This document shows, piece after piece, positions 46,552-57,300 of a DNA stretch of 64,000 nt. A model generated the notes under the pieces. The model was not told the DNA's origin and did no database searches. It worked only from the letters and a program-made list of their open reading frames with translations. A program made the position numbers and the translations under genes. Each line of letters begins with the position of its first letter. Within the stretch, counting starts at the first letter, position 1. The DNA is from Derxia gummosa DSM 723 (GTDB lineage Bacteria > Pseudomonadota > Gammaproteobacteria > Burkholderiales > Burkholderiaceae_E). Location of the stretch: the NCBI RefSeq assembly GCF_000482785.1, contig NZ_AXWS01000008.1, forward strand, positions 744,001 to 808,000. The letters run 5' to 3'.

Positions 46552-49500
46552 TCAGTGCCCGCGCGCGCCCGACGGCGCGCTCAGGCGCCGGCCCAGGCTC
46601 ATCTGCTCGCGCAGCATGCCGGCAAAGGTCTCGGCCGGCACCGCCGGGCTGAACAGATAGCCCTGATAGGCATCGCAGCCGCACTCGCGCAGGAAGGCGA
46701 GCTGGGCGCGGTTCTCGACGCCCTCGGCAATCACGTGCAGTCCGATGCCGCGCCCGAGGCTGATGACGGCGCGCGTGATGGCCGCGTCGCCGGTGTCGTG
46801 CAGCAGGTCGCGCACGAAGCTCTGGTCGACCTTGAGCGCGTCCACCTCCAGCTGTTGCAGGTGCGACAGGCTGGAGAAGCCGGTGCCGAAGTCGTCGATG
46901 GCGATGCGCATGCCGAGCCGCTTGAGCGCCGCGATCACCTTCTTGGTGAGCGCCACGTCGTAGAGCATCGAGGTCTCGGTCACCTCGACTTCGAGCCAGT
47001 GCGGATCGGCCCCGGTCTCGACGAGGATGGTCGAGATGCGGTCGATCAGGTCGCGCATCAGCAGCTGCCGCGCCGAGAAGTTGACCGAGATGTTGCCGAA
47101 GTCGATGCCCGCGCGCTGCCATTCGCGCAGCTGCTCGCAGGCGCGGCGGAACACCCAGATGCCGAGATCGAAGATGAGCCCGGTTTCCTCCGCCACGCGG
47201 ATGAACTTCTTGGGCGGCACCTCGCCCAGCTCGGGATGGGTCCAGCGCAGCAGCGCCTCGGCGCCCTCGATATAGCCGTCGGCCACGTTGACGCGCGGCT
47301 GGTAATGCAGGCGCAGCTGGTTGGTCGCCATCGCCACGCGCAGCGAGAACTCGATGAGCGACTGCTCCTCATGCTCGCGCGCGAGGTCCTCGCTGTAGAA
47401 CTCGAAGCGGCCCTTGCCGCGTTCCTTGGCGTGATACATCGCCACGTCGGCGTTCTTGAGCAGCTGGTTGGCGTCCTGGCCGTGCTCCGGAAACACCGCG
47501 ATGCCGACGCTGCCCGCCACCGTGAGCATGTGGCCCTCGACCGGAATCGGCTGGTTGAGCGCCGCGAGCACCTTGTTGGCGATGTGCTGCGCGGCCGGCC
47601 TCACCTTGGGGTGCTCGATCACCACCATGAACTCGTCGCCGCCCATGCGCGACACCGTGTCGCTCTTGCGCACGCAGCTCTTGAGGATGCGCGCGACCGC
47701 CAGCAGCAACTGGTCGCCGACGCGATGGCCGAGCGTGTCGTTGACGTTCTTGAAATGGTCGAGGTCGATGAACAGCGCCGCCACGCCGTGGCCGGTGCGG
47801 CGCGCGCGGTCGAGCGCCTGGGCCAGCTCGAATTGCAGGCTGGAGCGGTTGGGCAGGCCGGTGAGCGAATCGAAGGCGGCGAGCTGCTGGAGCCGCGCCT
47901 CGGCCTCGACGCGCTGGTTCACGTCCTGCACGAGCGCGAAGATCGACGTGACCGCGCCGGTCTCGTCGGCCAGCGCCGAGATGTACCACTCGCACCAGAT
48001 GCGGCTGCCGTCGGCGCGGGTCACGCGCTGAAGCGCCGATACCCGCTGTTGCAGGCCCGACAGCACGAGCGCGAACGACCGCGTAATGGCGTCCACCTCG
48101 CCCAGACCGACCATCTCCAGGTCCCAGACGCTGCGGCCCTGCACCAGCTCGCGGTTCCAGCCGAACAGCCGCTCGGCGCGCTCGGTCCAGCGCGTGATGG
48201 CGAGATCGGCATTGAGTTCGAGCGCAGCGAGCGGTGAGTTGTCGAGATGGGAGGAGAGCAGGGAGTTGGCGCGGCGCAGTTCCTCCTGGCTCAGTTGCAG
48301 CTCGCGTTGCTGGCCCTTCAGGTCATCCACATCGAACAGCACGATGTACACGCCGCTCACCGCACCATCGAGGCCGCGCTGCGGCACGAAGCGCAGCCGC
48401 CACCAACGCCGGCTGCCGTCGCTCAGCGGCAGCTCGCGCTCGGTGCTGACCTCGAAGCCCTCGCGGGCGCGGGCCAGCATCGGCGCGACGATGGTGAGGA
48501 CTTCGGCGGGCAGGAGTTCGTCGGCCGGCTTGCCGATGTCGGCATCGCAACGACCCTGGCCGAGCAGCTCGCACAGGCTGGCGTTGGCGAAGCGCAGCCG
48601 ACTGTCGGTGTCGAACAGCGCGATCGGCGTGCCGATCGAGTTCATCGCGCGTTGCAGCTCGGCGACGGAGGCGTCATAGGCGGCGCGCGCCTGCCGCGTC
48701 TCGTGAACGTCGCGGAAGATCAAGTACGAGCCGCGCGGACGCGCGCCGAAGCCGAGCGCGCCGCCGTGGTCGAAATCGGGCAGCCAGCGCACCTCGACCC
48801 AGCGCGGGGCGGCTTCGCTGCCGGGCAGGGTGAAGATGGGCAGCAGGCGTTCGTCGACATAGCTGAGCCCGCGCTGGAGCCGGGCGAGAGCGGCGTCGAG
48901 ATCGGCACCCATCGGCTCGCCGAGCAGGTCGGCGATCGGCCGGCCCATCGTGCTGGCGGCGTCGCGGCCGAAGGCGTTGCTGAAGGCACGGTTGGCGACG
49001 CCGATGCGATGCTGGTCGTCGAGCCAGGCTATGGCGAGCGGCACGTTGTCGATGAACTGGCGCACCCGCAGTTCGCGGCTTTCGATCTCGCTGCGCGCGA
49101 GGCGCTCGCCATGCACGTCGAGCGCGATGCCGTGCACGCCGGCCACCTCGTCGCCCGCCAAGTCGGGCATGAGCGTGATGCGCATCCAGCGCGGCTCGGA
49201 GCCGGCCTGCGGCACCAGATGCTCGAACGCGACCGCATGCCCCGTGAAGGCCTGGTCGATGCGCCCGGCGATCTCGCCTCCGACCGGCCCGGCGAACAGC
49301 AGCTGACCCTGACGGTTGCCCGAGACCACGCGCCGTTCGCGGTCGAGATAGGCGACCGCGAGCGGCAGCGCGTCGAGCTGCGCATGGACGCCGCCCGCGA
49401 CCGGCGCCGCGAGATCGGCGGCCACCGGCGCGCCGAGGTCGGCGGCGGAACGGGTGTCGGCGTCGCCGCCGGCCGGAAGTATTTCGGGGCCGAGCAGGAT

Positions 49501-49875
49501 GCAGCCGCAGACGAGGCCATCGGCGTCGCGTTCGATGCGCAGCGAGAAGCCGGCCTGGCTGGCGCGCTCGCGGTGGCTGCCACCGCTCGCCATCGCGCGG
49601 GCCAGCGGCGCAAGCGTGGCGGCCGGCGAGCCGGCGAGCGCTTCGTCGATCGGCAGCCCAGCGAGGGCGCCGCGCGCCAGGCCGGTGTAGGCGGCAAAGG
49701 CGTCGTTGGCGAAGCGCAGCCGTCCGGCCGAGTCCAGACAGGCGATCGGGCGGTCGATCCAGTCGAGCACGGCCTGGACAAACGGCGCCTGGGCCGGGCT
49801 CACCTCATGCGGCGCGCGTCGGTCGGACAGCATTGTCTGGGTGGGACTGAGCGGAACGAGCTTGGGCGACGACAT
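46552..49875 (-). CDS. Five-PAS GGDEF-EAL cyclic-di-GMP protein
   Basis: 1107 residues from the ATG at 49875; the frame is open to 49950 and a later ATG lies at 49833, so the start is uncertain. Five PAS domains are recognisable (about residues 30-135, 165-270, 280-390, 410-520, 535-665) by repeated D-x-x-x-R-x-x-x-x-N patterns. GGDEF (residues 745-749) is intact, with an RxxD inhibitory site (RKSD) five residues before it. The EAL domain has EALLRW (Glu873) and IDDFGTGFSSLSHLQQL, the catalytic set for c-di-GMP hydrolysis. No membrane segment. It may make, break or switch c-di-GMP in response to a cytosolic signal. Confidence 0.93.
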   Translation of the reverse strand: MSSPKLVPLSPTQTMLSDRRAPHEVSPAQAPFVQAVLDWIDRPIACLDSAGRLRFANDAFAAYTGLARGALAGLPIDEALAGSPAATLAPLARAMASGGSHRERASQAGFSLRIERDADGLVCGCILLGPEILPAGGDADTRSAADLGAPVAADLAAPVAGGVHAQLDALPLAVAYLDRERRVVSGNRQGQLLFAGPVGGEIAGRIDQAFTGHAVAFEHLVPQAGSEPRWMRITLMPDLAGDEVAGVHGIALDVHGERLARSEIESRELRVRQFIDNVPLAIAWLDDQHRIGVANRAFSNAFGRDAASTMGRPIADLLGEPMGADLDAALARLQRGLSYVDERLLPIFTLPGSEAAPRWVEVRWLPDFDHGGALGFGARPRGSYLIFRDVHETRQARAAYDASVAELQRAMNSIGTPIALFDTDSRLRFANASLCELLGQGRCDADIGKPADELLPAEVLTIVAPMLARAREGFEVSTERELPLSDGSRRWWRLRFVPQRGLDGAVSGVYIVLFDVDDLKGQQRELQLSQEELRRANSLLSSHLDNSPLAALELNADLAITRWTERAERLFGWNRELVQGRSVWDLEMVGLGEVDAITRSFALVLSGLQQRVSALQRVTRADGSRIWCEWYISALADETGAVTSIFALVQDVNQRVEAEARLQQLAAFDSLTGLPNRSSLQFELAQALDRARRTGHGVAALFIDLDHFKNVNDTLGHRVGDQLLLAVARILKSCVRKSDTVSRMGGDEFMVVIEHPKVRPAAQHIANKVLAALNQPIPVEGHMLTVAGSVGIAVFPEHGQDANQLLKNADVAMYHAKERGKGRFEFYSEDLAREHEEQSLIEFSLRVAMATNQLRLHYQPRVNVADGYIEGAEALLRWTHPELGEVPPKKFIRVAEETGLIFDLGIWVFRRACEQLREWQRAGIDFGNISVNFSARQLLMRDLIDRISTILVETGADPHWLEVEVTETSMLYDVALTKKVIAALKRLGMRIAIDDFGTGFSSLSHLQQLEVDALKVDQSFVRDLLHDTGDAAITRAVISLGRGIGLHVIAEGVENRAQLAFLRECGCDAYQGYLFSPAVPAETFAGMLREQMSLGRRLSAPSGARGH

Positions 49876-49992
49876 GGATCGAGTAGTTCGTCCTAGAGGT
49901 GAGTCGGAGGACTTTAGCGGCTGCAGCGTGGAGCGAACAATTCGTCGCATCGGCTTGGCCCGCCGCAGCGACCGCCGGACAGAAACGGGGCG

Positions 49993-51357
49993 TCAGGCGG
50001 TCGTCAGCAGGGCGCGAGCGGCGCCCAGACCGCTGCGCACCGCAGCTTCCAGGGTGGCCGGATAGTCGGGATCAGAGTGATCGCCCGCAATGAACAGCTT
50101 GGGCATTCCGCTGCTGCGCGGCGTGCGTGCAACGCCCGGCACGCAGCGGAAGGTGGCGCGCTTCTCGGTGATGACGACGGCATCGGCGAGGTCGAAGCGC
50201 GCCGCGTCGATGCCGAGGGCGCGCGCGAGCTGGCGTGCGGCACCGGCCGCGATGCGCCCGCGGTCGAGCGCGAGCAGGTCGCGCGCGCCGCTGGCGACGA
50301 CGGCGAGGCGGCCGTCGGGCAGACCGAGCGCGCGCCGGTCGAAGGCGAACTGGCCGAAGCCGTCGCTGGCCGGGTCTTCGGTCAGGGCGATCATCGGCGC
50401 GGGCAGGGTGATGCTGTCGGCGCGCAGATAGATCGTGGCGATCGGTTCGTGCTCGAACGCGTCGAGCGCGGCGAGCGCGGGCGCGAAGGCCGGACTGCCG
50501 ATCGCGCGCAGCAGCGCGGCGGTTGTGGCGGCCGGCGTGGCGACGATGACGGCGTCGAAGGCTTCGTCGGCATGGCGGGGCGAATCGCAATGCCAGCCCG
50601 CGCCGCCCGCAATCGGCCGCAAGGCCGTGAGCCGCGCGCCGAGCCTGACCTCGCCGTCGAGCGCGCGTACTCGCGCGAGCGCGGCGTCGGGCAGCAGGGC
50701 GCCAAGATCGGCGGCGGGCAGCAGCAGATCGCTGCCGGCGCGGCCCGCGCCGAGCGAATCGCGCAGCACGCGCGCGAACACGGCGGCGCTGGCCTCGTCG
50801 GCGCGGGTGTTGAGCGCGGCCACGCACAGCGGTTCGAGCATCAACTCGCGCAGTGCGGCAGGAGCACCGGCGATCCAGTCGGCGACGGTCATGCCGGGCG
50901 GTGCCGAGAAGCCGCGCAGCCGGCAGCCCACCATCCAGCGCAGCGCGCCGAGCTTGTCGGCCGGTGTCAGGCCGCGCGCCGCGAGCAGGCCGACCAGCAC
51001 GTGAAAGGGCGCCGGCAGCCGCGGCAGCGCGAGCGAGAAGCGCCCGGGCAGATCGAGCCGCAGAGGCAGACGGCGCAGTGCCGTGCCGGGTACGCCCACG
51101 CGCGCCATGAGCGCGAGCGTCTCGCGATAGGCGCCGATGAGGATGTGCTGGCCGTTGTCGAGCACCTCGCCCTGGTGCGTGATGCGCCGGGCGCGGCCAC
51201 CGGCCTCGCGCGCCGCTTCGATGACGGTCACCTGCCAGCCGGCCTCGGCCAGTTCGACCGCCGCCGCGCAGCCGGCCCAGCCCGCTCCGATGACGGCGAC
51301 CCGGCGACCCGCGCCCGTGGTGCCTCCACCGGACAGTGCGGGGCGGAGCGCGCTCAT
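49993..51357 (-). CDS. hpnE: Hydroxysqualene dehydroxylase HpnE
   Basis: 454 residues, an FAD-dependent amine-oxidase-fold protein. The N-terminal AVIGAGWAGCAAAVELAEAG dinucleotide-binding motif and EAAREAGGRARRI are clear, and the C-terminal KLFIAGDHSDPDYPATLEAA closes the FAD site. HpnE reduces hydroxysqualene to squalene. It follows hpnD with a 37-base gap in the order hpnC-hpnD-hpnE, which is the basis for the specific name, since related desaturases look similar. Confidence 0.92.
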   Translation of the reverse strand: MSALRPALSGGGTTGAGRRVAVIGAGWAGCAAAVELAEAGWQVTVIEAAREAGGRARRITHQGEVLDNGQHILIGAYRETLALMARVGVPGTALRRLPLRLDLPGRFSLALPRLPAPFHVLVGLLAARGLTPADKLGALRWMVGCRLRGFSAPPGMTVADWIAGAPAALRELMLEPLCVAALNTRADEASAAVFARVLRDSLGAGRAGSDLLLPAADLGALLPDAALARVRALDGEVRLGARLTALRPIAGGAGWHCDSPRHADEAFDAVIVATPAATTAALLRAIGSPAFAPALAALDAFEHEPIATIYLRADSITLPAPMIALTEDPASDGFGQFAFDRRALGLPDGRLAVVASGARDLLALDRGRIAAGAARQLARALGIDAARFDLADAVVITEKRATFRCVPGVARTPRSSGMPKLFIAGDHSDPDYPATLEAAVRSGLGAARALLTTA

Positions 51358-51394
51358 GCCGCTCGGCCCGTCACTGCAGCGGCGCGCATGACGC

Positions 51395-52237
51395 TCAGGC
51401 CTTCCAGCCGAACACCCAGGTGCGCCACGCGATCCACAGCTTGCGCAGCGGCGTGAGCGAGACGCGATGCGACAGCACCGGGAAGTTGTCGGCCTCGATC
51501 TCGTCGAGCAGGGTGCGGTAGATCGCGCCCATGATCAGGCCGGCGCGCTGGGCGCGGCGGTCTTCGGCGGGCAGGGCGGCGAGCGCTTCTGCATAGACGG
51601 CGCGCGCGCGGTCGGCCTGGAACTTCATGAGCGCGATGAACTCGGGCGAGCTTTCGCGCTTCAGGATCTGCGCTGCCTTCACGTTGAAGCGCTGCAAATC
51701 CTCGATCGGCAGGTAGATGCGCCCGCGCCGGGCGTCGTCGCCGACGTCGCGGATGATGTTGGTGAGCTGGAAGGCGAGGCCGAACTTCTCGGCGTAGGTG
51801 CTGGTCTCGGGCCGGGTCTGGCCGAAGATGCCCGCCGATACCAGGCCAACCACGCCGGCCACCAGATGGCAGTAGTGCTTCAGGCCCTTGTAGTCGAGGT
51901 AGCGCGTCTGCTCCAGGTCCATCTGCATGCCGTCGATGACGAGGCCGAGGCGCTCGGGCGTGATCGCGCCCTCGTCGCGGAAGGGCAGCATCGCGCGCGT
52001 GACCGGATGCTCGGGCGTGCCGGCGGCGAAGCGCTGGACTTCGGTGCGCCACCAGTCGAGCTTGGTGCGGGCGATGGCGGGTTCGATCGCATCGTCCACC
52101 GCGTCGTCCACCTCGCGGCAGAAGGCATAGAAGGCGGTGATCGCGCGGCGCTTCGGCGGCGGCAGGAACAGGAAGCTGTAATAGAAGCTCGATCCGCTGC
52201 GCGCGGCCTTGTCCTGGCAGTACTCGTCGGGCGTCAT
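51395..52237 (-). CDS. hpnD: Presqualene diphosphate synthase HpnD
   Basis: 280 residues of the squalene/phytoene synthase family. It condenses two farnesyl diphosphates to presqualene diphosphate. The first Asp-rich motif is CREVDDAVDDAIEP, the second LTNIIRDVGDDARRGRIYLP. The N-terminus MTPDEYCQDKAARSGSSFYY is typical of HpnD. Its ATG overlaps the hpnC stop by four bases. Confidence 0.94.
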   Translation of the reverse strand: MTPDEYCQDKAARSGSSFYYSFLFLPPPKRRAITAFYAFCREVDDAVDDAIEPAIARTKLDWWRTEVQRFAAGTPEHPVTRAMLPFRDEGAITPERLGLVIDGMQMDLEQTRYLDYKGLKHYCHLVAGVVGLVSAGIFGQTRPETSTYAEKFGLAFQLTNIIRDVGDDARRGRIYLPIEDLQRFNVKAAQILKRESSPEFIALMKFQADRARAVYAEALAALPAEDRRAQRAGLIMGAIYRTLLDEIEADNFPVLSHRVSLTPLRKLWIAWRTWVFGWKA

Positions 52238-53076
52238 CGGGCGGGGAAGAGAGTGCGGTAGCGCAGGGCGCGGGTGAGAAGGCGGAACCAGTCGGCGCGG
52301 CCGAGCGTGGGGCGGGCGCGGAACACATCGCAGCCGGCGGCCTCGATCGCGTCGAGGATGGCGAGCCCGCCCAGAACCACGAAGCGAAGCTCAATGCCGA
52401 TGCGCCCGGGCAGGTCGGCCGCCAGCGGGGCGCCGGATTCTAGCAGCGCCCGGGTGCGCGAAACCTCGTGTCGCATGAGGCTGCGGAATGCGTCATCGCA
52501 GCGGCCCTCGCCAATCTGCGCGGGCGTCACGCCAAAGCGGGCCATGTCGTCGGCGGGCAGGTAGATGCGGGCTTCGCCGCCGTTCTTGCGCCAGTCGATC
52601 GCCACGTCCTGCCAGAAGTTGGCGAGTTGCAGCCCGGTGCAGATGGCGTCCGACCGCTCCAAATTGCGCGGCGTGACTGCGCCGTACAGATGCAGCATGA
52701 GCCGGCCGACCGGATCGGCGCTGCGCCGGCAGTAGTCGCGCACCGACGCGAAGTCGGCGTAGCGCGTCGTGACCACGTCCTGCGAGAAGGCGGAGAGCAG
52801 GTCGCGGAAGAGCCGGATCGGCAGGCCGTATTGCGCGATCGGGCCGGCGAGGTCGGCCGCGAGGCGGCTGGCGGGTGCGCGGCCGGCGGCCAGTGCGTCG
52901 AGGTCGGCAGTCATCGCGGCGAGAGCGGCGAGCCGCTCGGGGATGGTGGCGTCGCCTTCGTCGGCGAGGTCGTCGGCATGGCGCGCCCAGCGGTAGATGG
53001 CTTCGACCGCCGGGCGTAGACGGGCCGGCAGCAGGAAGGACGCGACAGGGAAATTCTCGTAATGATCGACCGGCAT
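52234..53076 (-). CDS. hpnC: Hydroxysqualene synthase HpnC
   Basis: 280 residues of the same family as HpnD, but diverged. It turns presqualene diphosphate into hydroxysqualene. RWARHADDLADEGDA is the first Asp-rich motif and QLANFWQDVAIDWRKNGGEA the second, with the Trp-rich pattern of HpnC. It is the first gene of the hpnCDE operon, with a promoter candidate about 50 bases upstream. The squalene-hopene cyclase is not in the window. Confidence 0.94.
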   Translation of the reverse strand: MPVDHYENFPVASFLLPARLRPAVEAIYRWARHADDLADEGDATIPERLAALAAMTADLDALAAGRAPASRLAADLAGPIAQYGLPIRLFRDLLSAFSQDVVTTRYADFASVRDYCRRSADPVGRLMLHLYGAVTPRNLERSDAICTGLQLANFWQDVAIDWRKNGGEARIYLPADDMARFGVTPAQIGEGRCDDAFRSLMRHEVSRTRALLESGAPLAADLPGRIGIELRFVVLGGLAILDAIEAAGCDVFRARPTLGRADWFRLLTRALRYRTLFPAR

Positions 53077-53129
53077 TGAAGGATCGTTCAGTGCGGGCGA
53101 AATGCCCGGAAATCGGCGAAAGGCTGCGT

Positions 53130-53157
53130 GTTATAACCGGCCGCCCTCAATAAACAA
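53130..53157 (-). promoter_or_regulatory. Candidate promoter of hpnCDE
   Basis: On the minus strand TTGTTT and TATAAC are separated by 16 bases, a fair match to the sigma-70 consensus. Transcription would start near 53123, about 47 bases before the hpnC start codon. Confidence 0.4.
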
Positions 53158-53208
53158 CGCGCCGGCCGGCCACCGCGTCGCTGCCTGGCGACTCCATCAG
53201 GTGCGCTG

Positions 53209-54369
53209 ATGAAAGCCGTCCTCTCTCCGTTTTGCCGGCCGCTTCTGGCCGTCATCATCGCCGTGTCGTTCGCGGCTTGCAGCAAGCCGCCGGCCGCCGA
53301 GCCGCCTCTGCGTGCGGTACGAACCGTGGTCGTCCAGGCCGGCGTGTTCGGCGCCCAGCTCGAATTTCCCGGCGAGGTGAAGGCGCGGGCCGAATCGCGG
53401 CTCGGCTTTCGCGTCGGCGGCAAGATCGTCGAGCGGCTGGTCGATTTCGGCGCGAGCGTCAGACCCGGCCAGGTGATCGCGCGGCTCGATCCGCGTGATC
53501 TGGCCGATGCCGAGGCCGCCGGCAAGTCGGCGCTGGCCGCCGCCGCAGCCGACTACAAGCTGGCCGAAGCCGACTACCGCCGCTCGGTCGATCTGCAGAA
53601 GCAGAACTTCGTCTCGCAGGCCGAGGTCGATCGCCGCCGCAGCACACTCGACGCGGCACGAGCCCAGCAGGAGCGGGCGCAGGCGCAATTGCGCTCGCTC
53701 GGCTCGCAGACCTCCTACGCTGTGCTCACCGCGGACGCAGCCGGCGTCGTGACCGCCATCGAGGCCGAGGCCGGCCAGGTCGTGGCCGCCGGCCAGACCG
53801 TGGTGCGCGTCGCCCGCGCCGACGACAAGGAAGTGTGGATCGCCGTACCGGAAGACCGTCTCGACGCGATCCGCGCGCTCGGCAAGGCCGAGGTGCGGCT
53901 GTGGTCGCAGCAGGGCGAAGCGCTGACCGGCCGCGTGCGCGACATCGCCGCCGCCGCCGATCCGGCCACGCGCACCTACACCGTGCGCATGAAGCTCGAC
54001 AACCCGCCCGCCGACGTGCGCCTGGGCATGACGGCGACCGTGCGCTTCGACATGCAGCGCCCCGGCCAGATGGTGAAGCTGCCGCTGTCGGCGCTGCTCG
54101 ACACCAACGGCCAGACCTCGGTCTGGGTGTTCGACGAGGCCAGCTCCACGGTCAAGCCGCAGCCGGTGCAGCTCGGCGGCTCCGAAGGAGGCGAGGCGCT
54201 GGTCGGCGGACTCGCGCCGGGCCAACGTGTGGTGACGGCCGGCGTGCATGTGCTCCAGGCCGGGCAGAAGGTGAAGCTGATGGACGCGCCCGCCACCGCT
54301 CCGCAGGCGCCGGCCGAGCCGGCCAGGACGTCCGACACCGGCCTGCCCGCCACGGGAGCCCGCTCGTGA
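53209..54369 (+). CDS. RND efflux periplasmic adaptor lipoprotein
   Basis: 386 residues with a lipoprotein-like signal peptide (VIIAVSFAACSKPP, Cys near residue 24). A membrane fusion protein of the AcrA type: lipoyl half-motifs ARAESRLGFRVGGKIVERLV and VTAIEAEAGQVVAAGQTVVR flank an alpha hairpin (residues 105-165, Ala/Gln/Arg-rich) and beta barrels follow. Its last bases overlap the start of the RND pump (GTGA). The Pro/Ala-rich tail after residue 360 is poorly conserved. No outer-membrane factor gene follows. Confidence 0.92.
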   Translation: MKAVLSPFCRPLLAVIIAVSFAACSKPPAAEPPLRAVRTVVVQAGVFGAQLEFPGEVKARAESRLGFRVGGKIVERLVDFGASVRPGQVIARLDPRDLADAEAAGKSALAAAAADYKLAEADYRRSVDLQKQNFVSQAEVDRRRSTLDAARAQQERAQAQLRSLGSQTSYAVLTADAAGVVTAIEAEAGQVVAAGQTVVRVARADDKEVWIAVPEDRLDAIRALGKAEVRLWSQQGEALTGRVRDIAAAADPATRTYTVRMKLDNPPADVRLGMTATVRFDMQRPGQMVKLPLSALLDTNGQTSVWVFDEASSTVKPQPVQLGGSEGGEALVGGLAPGQRVVTAGVHVLQAGQKVKLMDAPATAPQAPAEPARTSDTGLPATGARS

Positions 54370-57300
54370 GCGCCGGCCCCGACAAGCGGCCCGGCGGCGG
54401 CTTCAACCTCTCGCGCTGGGCGCTCGAACACCAGTCGATCACCGCCTATCTCATCGTCGTGCTCGCGCTTGCGGGCCTGATGAGCTTCTTCAAGCTCGGG
54501 CAGGACGAGGATCCGCCCTTCACCTTCCGTTCGATGGTCGTCAGCGCCAACTGGTCGGGCGCCAGCGCGCGCGAGATGAGCGAACAGGTGACCGACAAGC
54601 TGGAGGAGAAGCTCCAGGAGACGCCCTACATCGACAAGATCGTCAGCTACGCCCGTCCGGGCGAGACGATCATCATCGTCAACCTCAAGGAGGAGACGCC
54701 GCCGAAGGAGGTGCCGGAGATCTGGTACCAGGTGCGCAAGAAGATCTCCGACATGCGCTACAAGCTGCCGGCCGGCATCCAGGGACCGAACTTCAACGAT
54801 GAATTTGGCGATGTGTTCGGCACGATCTACGCGCTTTCGGCCGACGGCTTCACGCACGAGGAGCTGCGTCGTCAGGCCGACGCGCTGCGCCAGGAAATGC
54901 TGCGCGTGCCCGACGTGGCCAAGGTCGAGCTGTTCGGCGTGCAGGACCAGAAGGTGTTCGTCGAGGTGTCGCACCGGCGCTTCGTGCAGTACGGGCTGAG
55001 CGCGCAGGACGTGGTGGCGCAGATCGCGGCGCAGAACGCGGTCGAGCCGGCGGGCGCGGTCGTCACGCCCACCGACGATGTGCAGGTGCGCGTGAGCGGC
55101 GCCTTTGCCTCCGAGGACGCGATCCGCGAACTGCGGCTGCGCGCCAACGGCAACACCGTGCGGCTCGGCGACATCGCCACCGTCTCGCGCGGCTATGTCG
55201 ATCCGCCCACGCAGTCGATGCGCGTGAACGGCAAGCAGGTGATCGGCCTCGGCATCTCGATGCGCAAGGGCGGCGACATCGTCCAGCTCGGCAAGTCGCT
55301 CGCGGCGCTGGAGCAGCGGGTGACGGCGGCGTTGCCGGTCGGCATCGAACTCGTTCAGGTGCAGGATCAGCCGACGGTGGTGATCGGCTCGGTGGACGAG
55401 TTCGAGCACACGCTGGTCGAGGCGGTGGTAATCGTGCTGGTGGTGAGCTTCCTCGCGCTCGGCCTGCACACGAAGCCGCTGCGCGTGGACGTGTGGCCCG
55501 GTCTGGTGGTGGCGCTGACGATCCCGATCGTGCTGGCCGTGACCTTCCTGTTCATGGGCATCTTCGGCATCGGGCTGCACAAGATCTCGCTCGGCGCGCT
55601 GATCATCGCCCTCGGCCTGCTGGTGGACGACGCGATCATCGCGGTCGAGATGATGGTGCGGAAGCTCGAGGAGGGTTACTCGCGCATGGAGGCAGCGACC
55701 TTCGTCTGGAGCCATACCGCGATGCCGATGCTCACCGGCACGCTGGTCACGGCGGCGGGCTTCCTGCCGGTCGGGCTGGCCGAGTCGATGGCGGGCGAAT
55801 ACACCTTCTCGATCTTTGCCGTGACCGGGCTCGCGCTCGTGATCTCGTGGTTCGCTGCGGTCATCTCGACGCCCTGGCTGGGCTACCACCTGCTGCGCAC
55901 CCGCAGCCATGTCGGCTCGGGCGAGCATCACGAACTGTTCGACACGCCGTTCTACCGGCGCTTCCGCGCGCTGGTGGACTGGTGCGTGAACCGGCGCTGG
56001 ATCGTGATCGCGGCGACCGTGGCCTCGCTGGTGACAGGGGGCGTCGGCTTCGGCTTCATCGAGCAGCAGTTCTTTCCGGACTCGACGCGGCGCGAGCTGA
56101 TGGTCGATCTCTACCTGCCCGAAGGCGCGAGCTATCAGCAGACCGAGCAGGTCGCGCGCGACTTCGAGGCCTGGGCGCTCAAGCAGGAAGGCGTGGAGAG
56201 CGTGACGAGCTTCGTCGGCGTCGGCGCGCCGCGCTTCTATCTGCCGCTCGACCAGATCCTACCGCAGAAGCAGGTGGCCGAGATCATCGTGCTGCCGACC
56301 GACCTCAAGGCCCGCGCCCGCCTGCGCGACCTCGCGACCCGTTTCGTGACCGAGCAGCTGCCCGAAGTGCGCGGCCGCGTGCGCTATCTGCCGAGCGGCC
56401 CGCCCGTGCCCTATCCGGTGCAGTTCCGCATCGAAGGCCCTGACCCCGACCGCGTGCGCGCCATCGCCGAGCAGGTGAAGGACGTCATGCGCGGCAACCC
56501 GGACACGCTCGGCATCAACGACAACTGGAACGAGTCGATCAAGACCCTGCGCGTCGAGGTCGACCAGGACAAGGCGCGCGCCGCCGGCGTCACTTCCACC
56601 GACGTGGCCCGCGCGGCCAACACCGCGCTCAGCGGCGTGACGGTCGGCCAGCTGCGCGACCGCAACCGCCTGATCGACATCGTCGTCCGCTCGCCGAAGG
56701 AAGAGCGCGAGGCGATCGCCGCGATGGCCGAAGTGAACATCGCCACGCCCAACGGGCCGGTGCCGATCAGCCAGCTCGCGCGCATCGGCTTCGCGTGGGA
56801 GCCGGGCGTGCTGTTCCGCCAGAACCGCGACTGGGCCATCACCGCGCAATGCGACGTGCGCGACGGCATCCAGGGCAACACGGTGGCGCTCGCGCTCGAC
56901 CCGCAGATGGATGCGCTGCGCGCCTCGCTGCCGCTCGGCTATCGCATCGTGATCGCCGGCGCGCTGGAGCAGAGCGATGTGGCGGGCAAGTCGATCGCGG
57001 CCAAGCTGCCGCTGGCGGTGTTCGTGATCTTCACGCTGCTGATGGCGCAGCTGCACAGCTTCTCGCGCGCGGTGATGATCTTCCTGACCGGGCCGCTCGG
57101 CTTTATTGGCGCGGCGGCGTCGCTGCTGCTGCTGCGGGCGCCGTTCGGCTTCGTGGCCCAACTGGGCGTGATCGCGCTGGTGGGGATGATCATCCGCAAC
57201 TCGGTCATCCTCGTGGACCAGATAGAGCAGGATCGCGCGGCCGGCGTCGATGCCTGGACGGCGATCGTCGAGGCGGCGGTGCGACGCTTCCGCCCGATCA

